From: Niveispirillum sp.
GTDB taxonomy: Bacteria > Pseudomonadota > Alphaproteobacteria > Azospirillales > Azospirillaceae
Direction: 5' to 3'
Assembly (NCBI RefSeq): GCF_017996735.1
Contig: NZ_JAGOGJ010000003.1
Span: 124,001-188,000, forward strand
Length of the DNA: 64,000 nt
A program made the position numbers and the translations under genes. This document shows positions 54,866 through 63,444 of the stretch, one piece after another. Position 1 is the first letter of the stretch, and each line of letters opens with the position of its first letter. The notes under the pieces are model-generated. The model saw only the letters and a list, made by a program, of their open reading frames with translations. It had not been told where the DNA came from and made no database searches.

Positions 54866-55590
54866 TCCTCTATCCCGCCATTGACCTGAAGGATGGCAAT
54901 GCCGTCCGCCTGCTGCGCGGGGAGATGGATCAGGCCACCATCTTCAACACCGACCCCGCCGCCCAGGCCGAGACATTCCAGGCCCAGGGCTTCGAATGGC
55001 TGCATCTGGTGGACCTGAACGGCGCCTTCGCGGGAACGCCCGTGAATGGGGCAGCAGTTGAGTCTATCCTCAAGCGTGTCAAGCTGCCGACGCAGTTGGG
55101 CGGCGGCATCCGTGATCTGAACACGATCGGTTTCTGGCTGGAACGCGGCCTGACCCGCGTCATCCTGGGCACGGTCGCCGTCAAGAACCCGGCCCTGGTC
55201 AAGGAAGCCTGCAAGGCCTTCCCCGGCCATGTCGCCGTCGGCATCGACGCCCGCGATGGCTATGTCGCGGTGGAAGGCTGGGCGGAGACCAGCAGCCTGA
55301 AGGCCCTGGATCTGGCGCTGAAGTTTGAGGATTGCGGTGTGGCCGCCATCATCTATACCGATATCGACCGCGACGGCGCCCTGGGCGGGGTGAATGTGGA
55401 GGCGACGGCCGATCTGGCCAGCCACCTGACCACGCCTGTCATCGCGTCGGGCGGCGTGTCCTCGCTGGCCGATCTGCGGGCCCTGAAAGAGGTGGCGCAT
55501 ACGGGCATCGATGGCGTCATTTCCGGCCGCGCGCTTTATGACGGGCGCATCGATCCGGCGGCGGCACTCGCCATCCTGCGGGGGGAATGA
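54862..55590 (+). CDS. hisA: phosphoribosylformimino-5-aminoimidazole carboxamide ribotide isomerase
   Basis: TIM-barrel isomerase converting ProFAR to PRFAR. The 242-residue product starts [17 protein letters not shown], with the first catalytic Asp at D8, and contains the phosphate-binding QLGGGIRDL and [13 protein letters not shown]; the second catalytic Asp lies in [14 protein letters not shown]. It is 4 bp upstream of hisF's start. Confidence 0.98.
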   Translation: MILYPAIDLKDGNAVRLLRGEMDQATIFNTDPAAQAETFQAQGFEWLHLVDLNGAFAGTPVNGAAVESILKRVKLPTQLGGGIRDLNTIGFWLERGLTRVILGTVAVKNPALVKEACKAFPGHVAVGIDARDGYVAVEGWAETSSLKALDLALKFEDCGVAAIIYTDIDRDGALGGVNVEATADLASHLTTPVIASGGVSSLADLRALKEVAHTGIDGVISGRALYDGRIDPAAALAILRGE

Positions 55591-55594
55591 TCCG

Positions 55595-56368
55595 ATGCTG
55601 AAGGCCCGCATCATCCCGTGCCTGGACGTCAAGGATGGCCGCGTCGTCAAGGGCGTGAACTTTGTCGACCTGATCGATGCCGGCGACCCGGTGGAACAGG
55701 CAAGGCTGTATGATGCGGCCGGGGCAGACGAACTGACCTTTCTGGACATCACGGCCAGCAGCGACAATCGCGAGACGATCTTTGACGTGGTGCGCCGCAC
55801 TGCCGAACAGGTCTTCATGCCACTGACCGTCGGTGGTGGCGTGCGGACGGTTGAGGATATCCGCAAACTTCTGCTGGCCGGGGCCGACAAGGTGTCGATC
55901 AACACCGCGGCCGTCCACCGCCCGGAATTTGTGCGGGAAGGGGCGCAGAAATTCGGCGCCCAGTGCATCGTCGTCGCCATCGACGCCAAGGAGGTCGAAC
56001 GCGGCGCCGGTGGCGAACAGCGCTGGGAAGTGTTTACCCATGGCGGGCGCAACCGTACCGGCATCGATGCCGTCCAATGGGCGCAGCGCATGGCGGAATA
56101 CGGCGCCGGCGAGATCCTGCTGACTTCCATGGATCGCGACGGCACCAAGCAGGGCTTCAACCTGGAACTGACCCGCGCGGTGGCCGACGCCGTCACCATC
56201 CCCGTCATCGCGTCGGGCGGGGTGGGCACTCTGGACCATCTGGTTGACGGTGTAAAACTTGGCCATGCCTCGGCCGTGCTGGCCGCCAGCATCTTCCATT
56301 TCGGCACCTACACCATCGCCCAGGCCAAGACCCACATGGCCCAGGCGGGGATACCGGTGCGGTTCTGA
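55595..56368 (+). CDS. hisF: imidazole glycerol phosphate synthase, cyclase subunit HisF
   Basis: TIM-barrel cyclase that, with HisH, makes imidazole glycerol phosphate and AICAR from PRFAR and ammonia. The 257-residue product opens [23 protein letters not shown] (catalytic D11); the second catalytic Asp lies in [14 protein letters not shown], and [13 protein letters not shown] binds phosphate. The frame extends upstream into hisA, but the family start is 55595. Confidence 0.98.
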   Translation: MLKARIIPCLDVKDGRVVKGVNFVDLIDAGDPVEQARLYDAAGADELTFLDITASSDNRETIFDVVRRTAEQVFMPLTVGGGVRTVEDIRKLLLAGADKVSINTAAVHRPEFVREGAQKFGAQCIVVAIDAKEVERGAGGEQRWEVFTHGGRNRTGIDAVQWAQRMAEYGAGEILLTSMDRDGTKQGFNLELTRAVADAVTIPVIASGGVGTLDHLVDGVKLGHASAVLAASIFHFGTYTIAQAKTHMAQAGIPVRF

Positions 56369-56397
56369 TCTGTATATCTGCTGTTGTGCTATTTTTT

Positions 56398-56505
56398 GTC
56401 ATCCCCGCGCAAGCGGGGACCCAGCGAGAGCGGCGATAGCCGCGACATGACTCATATCGGCGCTGACCGCGCCTCACGCTGGGTCCCCGCTTTCGCGGGG
56501 ATGAC
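56398..56505 (+). repeat. 108-bp palindromic repeat, copy 3
   Basis: Same length and orientation as the copies at 3964 and 35856. It begins GTCATCCCCGCGCAAGCGGG and ends ...TTTCGCGGGGATGAC. It lies between hisF and hisE, 29 bp past the hisF stop and 47 bp before hisE, preceded by a T-run (ATTTTTT). It may affect how much transcription reaches hisE. Confidence 0.9.
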
Positions 56506-56552
56506 GGCGGAGGCAGGTTAGCGAACAGAGAGCGTTGTAAGCAGGAGTATCT

Positions 56553-56879
56553 ATGTCCAATCCCGCCATCCTGGACGATCTCTACGCCACCATCCTGTCA
56601 CGCAAGGGTGGGGACCCCGACAGTTCGCATACCGCCCGTCTGTTCCATCGCGGCCGCGCCAAGATCGCCCAGAAGGTGGGGGAAGAGGCGGTGGAGACGG
56701 TGATCGAGGCCATGGCGGGAACGCCGGAAAAGCTGGCATCGGAATCCGCCGATCTCCTTTACCATCTTCTCGTGCTCTGGGCCGATGCCGGGGTGCAACC
56801 TGCCGATGTCTATGCCATCCTTGAGGGACGTAAGGGCGTCAGCGGGCTTGAGGAAAAGAAGAACCGCGCACCCGTCTGA
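56553..56879 (+). CDS. hisE: phosphoribosyl-ATP diphosphatase
   Basis: MazG-like enzyme that hydrolyses phosphoribosyl-ATP to phosphoribosyl-AMP. The 108-residue product has LYATILSRKGGDPDSSHTARLFHRGRAKIAQKVGEEAVETVIEAM with the EExxE-type metal motif, then SADLLYHLLVLWADAG. Length is normal. It is separated from hisF by the repeat and has AGCAGGAG upstream. Confidence 0.97.
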   Translation: MSNPAILDDLYATILSRKGGDPDSSHTARLFHRGRAKIAQKVGEEAVETVIEAMAGTPEKLASESADLLYHLLVLWADAGVQPADVYAILEGRKGVSGLEEKKNRAPV

Positions 56880-56914
56880 GGGCGGCGCCCCATCACAGCG
56901 GAAGGATCGGTGCC

Positions 56915-57271
56915 TTGATCTATGATCGCAGCAATATCTTCGCCCGTATCCTGCGCGGCGAGATTCCATGCAAGAAGGTGTACGAGGACCAGTACGCCCT
57001 GGCCTTCCACGACATCCATCCGCAGGCCCCCACCCATATCCTGGTGATCCCCAAGGGTCCCTTCACCAGTTTTGCCGATTTCTCCTCCCAGGCGACGGTG
57101 GAAGAAATCGCCGGCTTCGTCCGCGCTGCCGGCCTTGTCGCCCGTCAGGCGGGGGTGGAGGATAGCGGTTATCGGCTGCTGGCCAATCACGGCCCCGACA
57201 GCCATCAGGAAGTGCCGCATTTCCACATCCATATCGTGGGCGGCCGTCCCCTGGGCAAGCTGCTGCCCTGA
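56915..57271 (+). CDS. HIT-family (HINT-like) hydrolase
   Basis: A 118-residue histidine-triad protein that hydrolyses nucleoside phosphoramidates. The triad is in EVPHFHIHIVGGRPLG (HxHxHxx), and the N-terminal SNIFARILRGEIPCKKVYEDQYALAFHDIHPQAPTHILVIPK is typical of HINT. The start codon is TTG at 56915, preceded by GGAAGGAT. It follows hisE by 35 bp; a HIT gene at the end of the his cluster is also known in Azospirillum. Confidence 0.94.
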   Translation: MIYDRSNIFARILRGEIPCKKVYEDQYALAFHDIHPQAPTHILVIPKGPFTSFADFSSQATVEEIAGFVRAAGLVARQAGVEDSGYRLLANHGPDSHQEVPHFHIHIVGGRPLGKLLP

Positions 57272-57296
57272 CGGAGCTTCCGATCAAGACGCAGGA

Positions 57297-57338
57297 GGCC
57301 CCGGCGCCATGGGTTTGGCGCCGGGGCCTTTGTTTTTT
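57297..57338 (+). terminator. intrinsic terminator ending the his-HIT operon
   Basis: A perfect 12-bp stem GGCCCCGGCGCC (57297-57308 with 57317-57328), an 8-base loop and TTTGTTTTTT. Confidence 0.92.
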
Positions 57339-57359
57339 CAGGCCTGTGACGGGCGTCAC

Positions 57360-57534
57360 TTGAACGGAGTTCATTTTCCGGATAAACATTGTTCAGGACG
57401 GGCGTTACGGCCCATCCGGCCGGTTCCGGTGGTTCAGCACCGGGTGCCGGCAGACAGTTTCGTTCCGGTCTGCGGCCCCACCACGGCCGGAACGGTGGCG
57501 GGCCTTGTCGCCCTCATTCGGGCCCGCCCTTTTT
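57360..57534 (+). ncRNA. candidate small RNA with its own promoter and terminator
   Basis: Between the his terminator and the next gene, TTGAAC (57360-57365), a 17-base gap and TAAACA (57383-57388) could form a promoter. A GGCGGGCC/GGCCCGCC hairpin (57497-57504 with 57521-57528) followed by CTTTTTG would end a transcript of about 140 nt. The interval has no good reading frame with a ribosome site. No known RNA family is recognised; SRP RNA and 6S motifs were not found. Confidence 0.4.
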
Positions 57535-57535
57535 G

Positions 57536-57576
57536 CCCCCGGCGTCGTCCCCACGGCGCCGGGGGAAACTTTTTTT
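57536..57576 (+). terminator. second hairpin terminator in the same gap
   Basis: CCCCCGGCG (57536-57544) pairs with CGCCGGGGG (57557-57565), followed by AAAC and seven Ts. It directly follows the hairpin at 57497-57528. The remaining bases to 57632 show nothing further. Confidence 0.7.
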
Positions 57577-57632
57577 AAGGTCTATCAGGTGCTTCAGAAA
57601 GCGCCCGTGAATCCATTTGAAGCGATCACGCT

Positions 57633-58304
57633 CTAGCGCCGGCCCGATACGGCCCGATCGCCGACATAGGGGTTGGATTGCCGTTCGCGGCCAAAGGTGG
57701 ACAGGCCGCCATGGCCCGGCAGGAAGGTGATGTCATCCCCCAGCGGGAACAGCTTTTGCCGGATGGAACGGATCAGATCATCTATATTGCCGCCGGGGAA
57801 GTCGGTGCGGCCCACCGACCCTTCGAAGATCACATCGCCGACAATGGCGAATCGTGACGGTTCATGGAAAAACACGACATGGCCGGGCGTGTGGCCGGGG
57901 CAATGCAGCACCTGCAGCACCAGCTCACCCACCGTCACCGTATCGCCATCGACCAGCCAGCGGTCGGGCGTGAAGGGGCGGGAATAGGGCATGCCATAGC
58001 CGGCGCCATGTTCCTTCAGCGCAATGATCCAGTAATTATCCTCGATGGCCGGTCCCTCGACGGGAACCTTCAGCAGATCCTTCAGATCGGCCACGGCGGC
58101 GGCATGGTCGACATGGCCATGGGTGACCAGGATGCGCTCCACGCTCAGGCCGTTCTGGGCCACCGCCTGACGGATCTGTTCCACCCCGCCGCCGGGATCG
58201 ATGACGGCGGCGCGCAGGGTCCTGGTACACCAGATGATGGAGCAGTTCTGCTGGAACGGCGTGACCGGAATGATCACAGCCTTCATCGGGGGTGTCGCAC
58301 TCAT
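57633..58304 (-). CDS. MBL-fold metallo-hydrolase (glyoxalase II-like)
   Basis: A 223-residue metallo-beta-lactamase-fold hydrolase. The metal motif is in LVTHGHVDHAAAVADL (HxHxDH), with later ligands in HCPGHTPGHVVFFHE and ITFLPGHGGLSTFGRE, and DVIFEGSVGRTDFPGG. This is the YcbL-like type I glyoxalase II subgroup, shorter than classical GloB. The frame is open to 58364; MSATPPMKAVIIPV at 58304 fits the family start and has GGAAGG upstream. The physiological substrate is not shown. Confidence 0.93.
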   Translation of the reverse strand: MSATPPMKAVIIPVTPFQQNCSIIWCTRTLRAAVIDPGGGVEQIRQAVAQNGLSVERILVTHGHVDHAAAVADLKDLLKVPVEGPAIEDNYWIIALKEHGAGYGMPYSRPFTPDRWLVDGDTVTVGELVLQVLHCPGHTPGHVVFFHEPSRFAIVGDVIFEGSVGRTDFPGGNIDDLIRSIRQKLFPLGDDITFLPGHGGLSTFGRERQSNPYVGDRAVSGRR

Positions 58305-58309
58305 CCCTG

Positions 58310-58915
58310 TCACGCCTTCCGTCGAACGAATTTTAATGCCGTATGTGTGGGTGACACCGCACACACCTTGTTGTCAACCAGACCGGCGCCACGGCCGGCC
58401 GCGAAGACATGATCCTGCGTGATGTCACGGCGGCCCTTGGGATAGATGATCCACAGGCCGGACCGTGCCCCCAGGCCCGAGGCAAGATCGGTGACGGCGT
58501 CCAGATCGGCGATGCCGTCGGCCACCAGCAGGATAAGATCAGCGTTCCCCTGCGCATCGCCTGTGATGCCGCCGCGCGACAGTTCCGCCGCCAGAACGGG
58601 GTCGGGTGCCTGTCCGTGCAGGGCCACCCGCTGGCCGGCCCGGATGCCCAGCTTGTCCAGGACACTTCTGGGATTGCGGATACGGTGCAGCCAGTCGGCG
58701 GCCTTCGCCGCCCCCAGATCCAGCGACAGGCTGCCATCGGGTACCGTCAGGATCAGGCTGTCACCCGATACATCCGCCGCCGTCAGGTCAGCCAGCATCA
58801 GCTTCACCCGGAACGCCCCCCGGAACAGCAGGTGATCGCCTTCCAGCAGGACCTTGCCCGGCCCCTCTCTGTCGCCCCAGCGGGCGGTGACCGTCGCTTC
58901 CTGTCCCACCGGCAC
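58310..58915 (-). CDS. DUF3052-like protein
   Basis: A 201-residue cytosolic protein in two parts. The first 75 residues are beta-rich (LLEGDHLLFRGAFRVKLMLADLTAADVSGDSLILTVPDG). The rest (VLDKLGIRAGQRVALHGQAPDPVLAAEL...ADLILLVADGIADLDAVTDLASGLGARSGLWIIYPKGRRDITQDHVFAAGRGAGLVDNK) matches the DUF3052 pattern known from many bacteria. Function unknown. It sits 5 bp upstream of the MBL gene and 3 bp after ChaC, so the three form one minus-strand operon. Confidence 0.8.
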   Translation of the reverse strand: MPVGQEATVTARWGDREGPGKVLLEGDHLLFRGAFRVKLMLADLTAADVSGDSLILTVPDGSLSLDLGAAKAADWLHRIRNPRSVLDKLGIRAGQRVALHGQAPDPVLAAELSRGGITGDAQGNADLILLVADGIADLDAVTDLASGLGARSGLWIIYPKGRRDITQDHVFAAGRGAGLVDNKVCAVSPTHTALKFVRRKA

Positions 58916-58918
58916 CTC

Positions 58919-59470
58919 CTATATGCGGGCCGCCAGTTCCCGCAGGCCGTGGTCGTGAATGCCCAACTGTGCCAGATGGTCGATCAGGCTGGTCAGATAA
59001 TCGACATTGCGGCCCGACTGTCCCACGCCCTGGCGGATCAGGGCGGCGGTGCCGTCCAGACCCAGCCGGCCACAATATTGGCTGTGCGCGGGATCGGCGG
59101 TGAAGGTCAGCGCCTGCACGTCGCCCTGCGCGGTGCGCACCCGCATGCGGCGGGGGATATAGACACGATAGGCCATTTCCCGCTGCCACAGATAATCCAG
59201 CACGTTGGCTACGCAAGCAGCCTCCACCCGCAGCACCATGCCCCGGCACGACCCGCCCCGATCCAGGCCCAGCACGGCGCCCGGCCGTTCCGGCGTGCCG
59301 CGATGTTGATGGCTGTAGATGCAGAAACCGCGATGATAGCCGCGCAGCAGCCCTTCGCGTTTCTCCACGAAGGGGAAGCCGGGGTTCCACATCAGCGACC
59401 CATAGGCGAAAACCCACAGATCAGTGCCGGGCGGGTGGTCGAAATCGGGTACGGTGGGAAGGTCGGTCAT
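58919..59470 (-). CDS. ChaC-type gamma-glutamylcyclotransferase
   Basis: A 183-residue enzyme of the ChaC family, which splits glutathione to 5-oxoproline and Cys-Gly. The phosphate-like loop YGSLMWNPGFPF near the start, HQHRGTPERPGAVLGLDRGG and the catalytic-Glu region YLWQREMAYRVYIPR are all present. The frame stays open far upstream on the opposite side of the DUF2125 gene; 59470 (MTDLPTVPDFDHPPG) is the natural start. First gene of a three-gene minus-strand set. Confidence 0.92.
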   Translation of the reverse strand: MTDLPTVPDFDHPPGTDLWVFAYGSLMWNPGFPFVEKREGLLRGYHRGFCIYSHQHRGTPERPGAVLGLDRGGSCRGMVLRVEAACVANVLDYLWQREMAYRVYIPRRMRVRTAQGDVQALTFTADPAHSQYCGRLGLDGTAALIRQGVGQSGRNVDYLTSLIDHLAQLGIHDHGLRELAARI

Positions 59471-59545
59471 TCCAGGTTGCCGGTTCCATCTCGCAGTCGC
59501 AAAATGGTAACGCAAGCCCGCCCCCCGTGCCAACGCGGATATCCC

Positions 59546-60574
59546 ATGCTGCATCGCTATCGCGCCCTGTTCCTGGCTCTGTCGGTCGCCATTCTGCTGC
59601 TGCTGGCCTATACGGCCTGGTGGGCGGCCCTGGCGGGCAAGGTGCGCACCGCCCTGACCGAGGCGCCAGGCAGGGCGCTGGCGGAAAAGGGCGTGGTGCT
59701 GGATATCCGCAACCCCGTGGTGGGCGGCTTTCCCCTGTCGGTGACGGTGGAATTGTCGGGGATGCGCGCGCAATGGCCCAGCGGCACGGTGCTGGAACTG
59801 GGCGCCGTCACGGCCAGCGCGCCGGCCTGGGACCCGACCGACATCAATGTGACGTCGTCCGCCCCGCTGCGGCTGGATCTGGCGGGGTCGGCGCGGCATG
59901 ACCCGGTTTCCGGAACCGCCGGCGGCCTGTCGCTCCTGGCCGATCTGGGCCTGGATGGCACACCGCATCGGGTGACCGCCACCCTGACGGCGGTGCGCAC
60001 CCTGACCGATGCGCCATGGGCGGCGGCGGAGACCATCGTCACCTGGACGGCACCGGCCAAGCCACCGGAAGGCCCCACCGACCCGCAGGGGCAGATCAGC
60101 CTGCTGGTCCGCGACCTGGATCTGCCGGGTGCGGTGCCGGCCCCCCTGAACCGTCGCATCGAACAGGTGGCCCTGACCTATGAGCCGCGCGGCCCCCTGC
60201 CGGTCAAGCCCAGTGTGGAAGGGATGACGGCCTGGCGCGACGGTGGCGGCACCCTGGAAATCCTGGGGGCCCGGCTGCTCTGGAGCGGCATGGATCTGCG
60301 CGCCAACGCCACCCTGGCGCTGGACAGGACCCTGCGGCCGGAAGGGGCGGGCACGGCCGAACTGTCGGGCGGTCAGGCCCTGATCGACATGCTGGCACAA
60401 GGCGGCAGCGTGAAGCCGGAGCAGGTGGAGGCGGTGAAGGCCGGCCTGTCGATGCTGTCCAAACGCACCGATGACGGGCGCAGCGTGCTGCGGGTGCCGG
60501 TGACCCTGCAGAACAGCCGCTTGTTCGTGGGTCCCCTGCAGGTCGCGACCCTGCCGCCCATTCCGTGGAACTGA
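59546..60574 (+). CDS. DUF2125 domain-containing protein
   Basis: A 342-residue protein with one N-terminal membrane segment (YRALFLALSVAILLLLAYTAWW) and a periplasmic beta-rich domain of DUF2125 (KGVVLDIRNPVVGGFPLSVTVELSGMRAQWP...LRLDLAG). It ends with ...LFVGPLQVATLPPIPW, a common terminus of the family. The fold recalls lipid-handling AsmA-like proteins, but no role is established. The start at 59546 matches the signal segment; an upstream open frame on the same strand lies opposite other genes. Confidence 0.87.
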   Translation: MLHRYRALFLALSVAILLLLAYTAWWAALAGKVRTALTEAPGRALAEKGVVLDIRNPVVGGFPLSVTVELSGMRAQWPSGTVLELGAVTASAPAWDPTDINVTSSAPLRLDLAGSARHDPVSGTAGGLSLLADLGLDGTPHRVTATLTAVRTLTDAPWAAAETIVTWTAPAKPPEGPTDPQGQISLLVRDLDLPGAVPAPLNRRIEQVALTYEPRGPLPVKPSVEGMTAWRDGGGTLEILGARLLWSGMDLRANATLALDRTLRPEGAGTAELSGGQALIDMLAQGGSVKPEQVEAVKAGLSMLSKRTDDGRSVLRVPVTLQNSRLFVGPLQVATLPPIPWN

Positions 60575-60642
60575 GCGGCAATGGCAGATCCTATTCAGGG
60601 AATGTGCATAGACTTGTGCGTATATTTGCAGTGAATATGAAA

Positions 60643-60822
60643 ACGGCGGACCGGAATTCCCCGGCCCGCCGTCTATGGAGGTACGACATGCGTAACCTGT
60701 CGTGTCTCCTGGTGCTCCGTATCCCCGTCTGGCGGCGGCGTGTCCTGCACATCACCATCATGCTGGGGTAAGGGCCTAGGAGAGGGTGGGGTGGAGCTCG
60801 AACCTCCGTCCCACCTTCCTCT
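60643..60822 (+). ncRNA. orphan leader-like RNA with a 27-codon open frame
   Basis: Three parts in order on the plus strand. First, a hairpin at 60643-60672 (ACGGCGG-CCGG with CCGG-CCGCCGT, one mismatch). Second, a strong ribosome site TGGAGGT and, six bases after its GGAGG, a short frame at 60688-60771. Third, a stem of 12 bp plus a 4-bp extension at 60781-60822 that closes on CTCGAAC. Two G-U pairs in the last stem work only in plus-strand RNA. The sequence ACCTCC (60802-60807) in that stem is also complementary to the ribosome site. TTGTGC (60614-60619) and TATGAA (60636-60641) may be its promoter. The next gene on that strand is 2.8 kb away. Confidence 0.45.
60688..60771 (+). CDS. 27-residue leader-like peptide
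   Basis: Starts MRNLSCLLVLRIPVW and ends HITIMLG; rich in Leu, Val and Ile (12 of 27) with a run of three Arg. GGAGG six bases upstream of the ATG is one of the best ribosome sites in the window. It looks like the control peptide of an attenuator, but no biosynthetic gene follows on this strand. Confidence 0.5.
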   Translation: MRNLSCLLVLRIPVWRRRVLHITIMLG

Positions 60823-60876
60823 ACAATATAGGCGAAACCCGCGCCTGAGTCTATCAGTGCGAGAGTATTCCAACCC

Positions 60877-61830
60877 TCAGCTCAGGCCCTTCTGGCCCAT
60901 ATCCAGGAACTTCTGACGGCGGTTCTGGCGCAGGGTGGCGCCGTCCTGCCCGCGCAGACCTTCCAGCGCATCCTCGATGGCATTGCCCAGGGCGCTGATC
61001 GTTTCCTCCCGCCGGCGATGGGCGCCGCCGATCGGTTCCATCACGACCCGGTCGATGACACCCAGTTCCTTCAGGTCCTGGGCGGTCAGGCGCAGGGCCT
61101 GGGCCGCGTCGGCGGCATTGGTAGCCGAACGCCACAGGATGGACGCGCAGCCTTCGGGCGAGATCACCGAATAGATCGAATGCTCCAGCATCAGCACGCG
61201 GTCGGCCGCGGCGATGGCGATGGCGCCACCGGACCCGCCCTCGCCGATGATGGTGGACACCATCGGCACCGTCAGACGCAGGCAGCTTTCGATGGATTTG
61301 GCGATGGCTTCGGCCTGGCCGCGCTCCTCCGCCGACACACCGGGGAAGGCGCCGGCCGTATCGACCAGCGAAATGACCGGCAGGTGGAACCGGTCGGCCA
61401 TGGCCATCAGGCGCTGGGCCTTGCGATAGCCTTCCGGCTTGGCCATGCCGAAATTGTGATGAACCCGGCTTTCGGTGTCGTTGCCCTTTTCCTGGCCGAT
61501 CACCACCACGGAGCGGCCCCGGAAACGGCCCAGTCCGCCGATGACAGCCCGATCCTCCCCGAACAGCCGGTCGCCGGCCAAGGGTGTGAAATCGGTGATC
61601 AGCGCCTGGACATAGTCAAGGCAATGCGGCCGGTTCGGGTGGCGGGCCACCTGCACCTTCTGCGCGGGGGTCAGCTTGGCGTAGGTGGCGCGCAGCAGCT
61701 TGTCCACCTTGTCCTGAAGCTTCTTCACCTCGTCGGCGATGTTCAGATCACCGCCATCGGCCAGGTGGCGCAGCTCCTCGATCTTGGATTCCAGCTCCGC
61801 GATCGGCTTTTCGAATTCCAGGAAATGCAT
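60877..61830 (-). CDS. accA: acetyl-CoA carboxylase carboxyltransferase subunit alpha
   Basis: Alpha subunit of the carboxyltransferase that moves CO2 from biotin to acetyl-CoA, the first committed step of fatty acid synthesis. The 317-residue product starts [23 protein letters not shown] and contains [57 protein letters not shown] and [38 protein letters not shown]. Length is normal. The 130 bp upstream show no other gene. Confidence 0.98.
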   Translation of the reverse strand: MHFLEFEKPIAELESKIEELRHLADGGDLNIADEVKKLQDKVDKLLRATYAKLTPAQKVQVARHPNRPHCLDYVQALITDFTPLAGDRLFGEDRAVIGGLGRFRGRSVVVIGQEKGNDTESRVHHNFGMAKPEGYRKAQRLMAMADRFHLPVISLVDTAGAFPGVSAEERGQAEAIAKSIESCLRLTVPMVSTIIGEGGSGGAIAIAAADRVLMLEHSIYSVISPEGCASILWRSATNAADAAQALRLTAQDLKELGVIDRVVMEPIGGAHRRREETISALGNAIEDALEGLRGQDGATLRQNRRQKFLDMGQKGLS

Positions 61831-61964
61831 CGACGTGACTGTTCCGCCCTTGGCACCGAAGCGGGCTGATTAGCATGAGATGAGGCTGAGGGCCATAGTG
61901 TGCGTGCGCAGATGTGAGGTGTCCGGGTCATCCACAGGCCCGGCCGCCCCCCCGGCGCCGGTGA

Positions 61965-62735
61965 TCAAGGCTGTTCCAGCACCCGCACCGCGTCGCCGGC
62001 CTTGATCTCCCCGCCTTGTTCGACGCGCGCATAGACACCGCACACTACATGTTCGAAACCGCTTTTCAGCGCCTTCAGCAGGGCCATGTCACGCTCTCCC
62101 GTGGTGGGGTTGACCTCCACGGCGGCACAGCGGGTTGTGGTCTTGAATACCGACAGCACCGTATCGCCGATGGCGATGCGCTTGTCGACCCAGCCCATCT
62201 CCGCCCAGGGGGCCAGACCCGCCAGATGCAGGTTGGCACGAAAGCGCAGGGGATCGACGGGCCGCTGTGTCACCCGCCCGATATCCTTCACCGATGCCAG
62301 GTTCAGCAGCGAGACGGCCTTGTCCGGAATGTCGGTGAAGTTGTGACCGGGGCTTTCCACGATCTTATAGGGGCCGGGAACGGCCGCATCCTTCATATAG
62401 GCGGACAGGAACTGATCGATCAGCAGACGGCCCGTGGCCGTATCGATACGCCCGCCGGCCACTCGCTTGCCATTGCGGTTCAGCACCAGCATGCAGGTGG
62501 CGGGATCGAATACCGCCTGCAAGGTCGCCAGCTTCTCATCCCGCAGCAGGACCAGGAAGTTGGTCTTGGGTTTCCAGGCGGGTGCCAGCGGATCGAACTG
62601 TGTCGCCCGGTGCAGAATGGCAAAGCGCCGGTCATGCGGCAGGCAGCCGCCCGGCGTCAGGGTCACGGAATCCAGCACCTGGGCGGACAGCCCCTTGACC
62701 GGATAATATTGGATGGCATCGAGCGTCGCGGACAT
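61965..62735 (-). CDS. MOSC domain-containing protein
   Basis: A 256-residue protein with an N-terminal MOSC_N beta barrel (LDAIQYYPVKGLSAQVLDSVTLTPGGCLPHDRRFAIL) and a MOSC domain (DPLRFRANLHLAGLAPWAEMGWVDKRIAIGDTVLSVFKTTTRCAAVEVNPTTGERD), including the conserved Cys in TTRCAAVEVNP. MOSC proteins bind or transfer molybdenum cofactor sulfur, and mARC-type members reduce N-hydroxylated compounds. The start at 62735 follows the family; no good ribosome site is seen. Confidence 0.92.
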   Translation of the reverse strand: MSATLDAIQYYPVKGLSAQVLDSVTLTPGGCLPHDRRFAILHRATQFDPLAPAWKPKTNFLVLLRDEKLATLQAVFDPATCMLVLNRNGKRVAGGRIDTATGRLLIDQFLSAYMKDAAVPGPYKIVESPGHNFTDIPDKAVSLLNLASVKDIGRVTQRPVDPLRFRANLHLAGLAPWAEMGWVDKRIAIGDTVLSVFKTTTRCAAVEVNPTTGERDMALLKALKSGFEHVVCGVYARVEQGGEIKAGDAVRVLEQP

Positions 62736-62836
62736 GATGGAGGCAGGATAATCCGCCCTGCGGTCACGGCGCAACCCGGTCGATGGCCCGAAACCGGTAA
62801 TTCGGTTTCATAGTTGCGCAGGGCAGGCCGGTAATC

Positions 62837-63403
62837 TCAGAACAGACCCAATTGCTGTGCCGGCAGAGCGGCGCCTTCAATCCGCAGCAGGGCCAGTTTT
62901 GTCTCCACCCCGCCGGGCGCCGAAAAACCGCCCATGCCGCCGCCCGCTGCCATCACCCGATGGCACGGCACCACGATGGGCCAGGGATTGCGGCCCAGCG
63001 ATTGCCCCACGGCACGGGGCACGATGGAAGGCGGCATATCGCCCAGCATATCGGGCGTCAGGCGCTTTGCCACCTGCCCATAGGTCAGGGTGCGGCCCGG
63101 CGGGATGGCGCGGGCGATGGCATAGACGGCACGGTCGAACGGCCCGGTATCCGCCATGTCCAGCCGCACCTCCCGCAGGTCGTGTTTCTCTCCCGCCAAC
63201 AGGGCGCGGATGCCGATGATGGCGGCGGCCGTGGGCGCGTCCGGTTCGCCGGCCACCGCCCCCGGCACCGCCCTGCCCATGCGGACGGCCAGATCGCCCC
63301 CTTCTACGGCCGGCAGGCGCACAGCCAGCAGCCATTCAGGGCCCCAGGCCACGGCGCAGGTGCCGAGGGCCGTGTCGAACAGGTGGAAAAAACGGGAGCT
63401 CAT
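62837..63403 (-). CDS. ogt: methylated-DNA-[protein]-cysteine S-methyltransferase
   Basis: Suicide repair protein that takes methyl groups from O6-methylguanine. The 188-residue product has the helix-turn-helix region GRTLTYGQVAKRLTPDMLGDMPPSIVPRAVGQSLGRNPWPIVVPCHRVMAAGGGMGGFSAPGGVETKLALL with the acceptor Cys in PCHR. This is the Ogt-type single-domain form, without the Ada regulatory half. A start at 63415 or 63439 is also possible. Confidence 0.93.
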   Translation of the reverse strand: MSSRFFHLFDTALGTCAVAWGPEWLLAVRLPAVEGGDLAVRMGRAVPGAVAGEPDAPTAAAIIGIRALLAGEKHDLREVRLDMADTGPFDRAVYAIARAIPPGRTLTYGQVAKRLTPDMLGDMPPSIVPRAVGQSLGRNPWPIVVPCHRVMAAGGGMGGFSAPGGVETKLALLRIEGAALPAQQLGLF

Positions 63404-63444
63404 GGCCAATAGCATAACCGTCCGGTCAGCCCCCGTCACCGCCT

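Noticed and set aside
3964..56505. The three 108-bp repeats as a CRISPR array or attachment sites
   Set aside because: They are tens of kilobases apart, have no regular spacers and no cas or integrase genes nearby.
57389..57610. 73-codon frame in the gap after the HIT gene
   Set aside because: It spans two terminator hairpins, is Pro/Gly/Arg-rich and has no ribosome site.
60770..60830. T-arm of a tRNA or a permuted tmRNA on the minus strand (GGAGGTTCGAGCTCC)
   Set aside because: The G53-C61 position does not fit, no acceptor partner or resume codon with a tag frame is visible nearby, and the stem pairs better as plus-strand RNA through G-U pairs.
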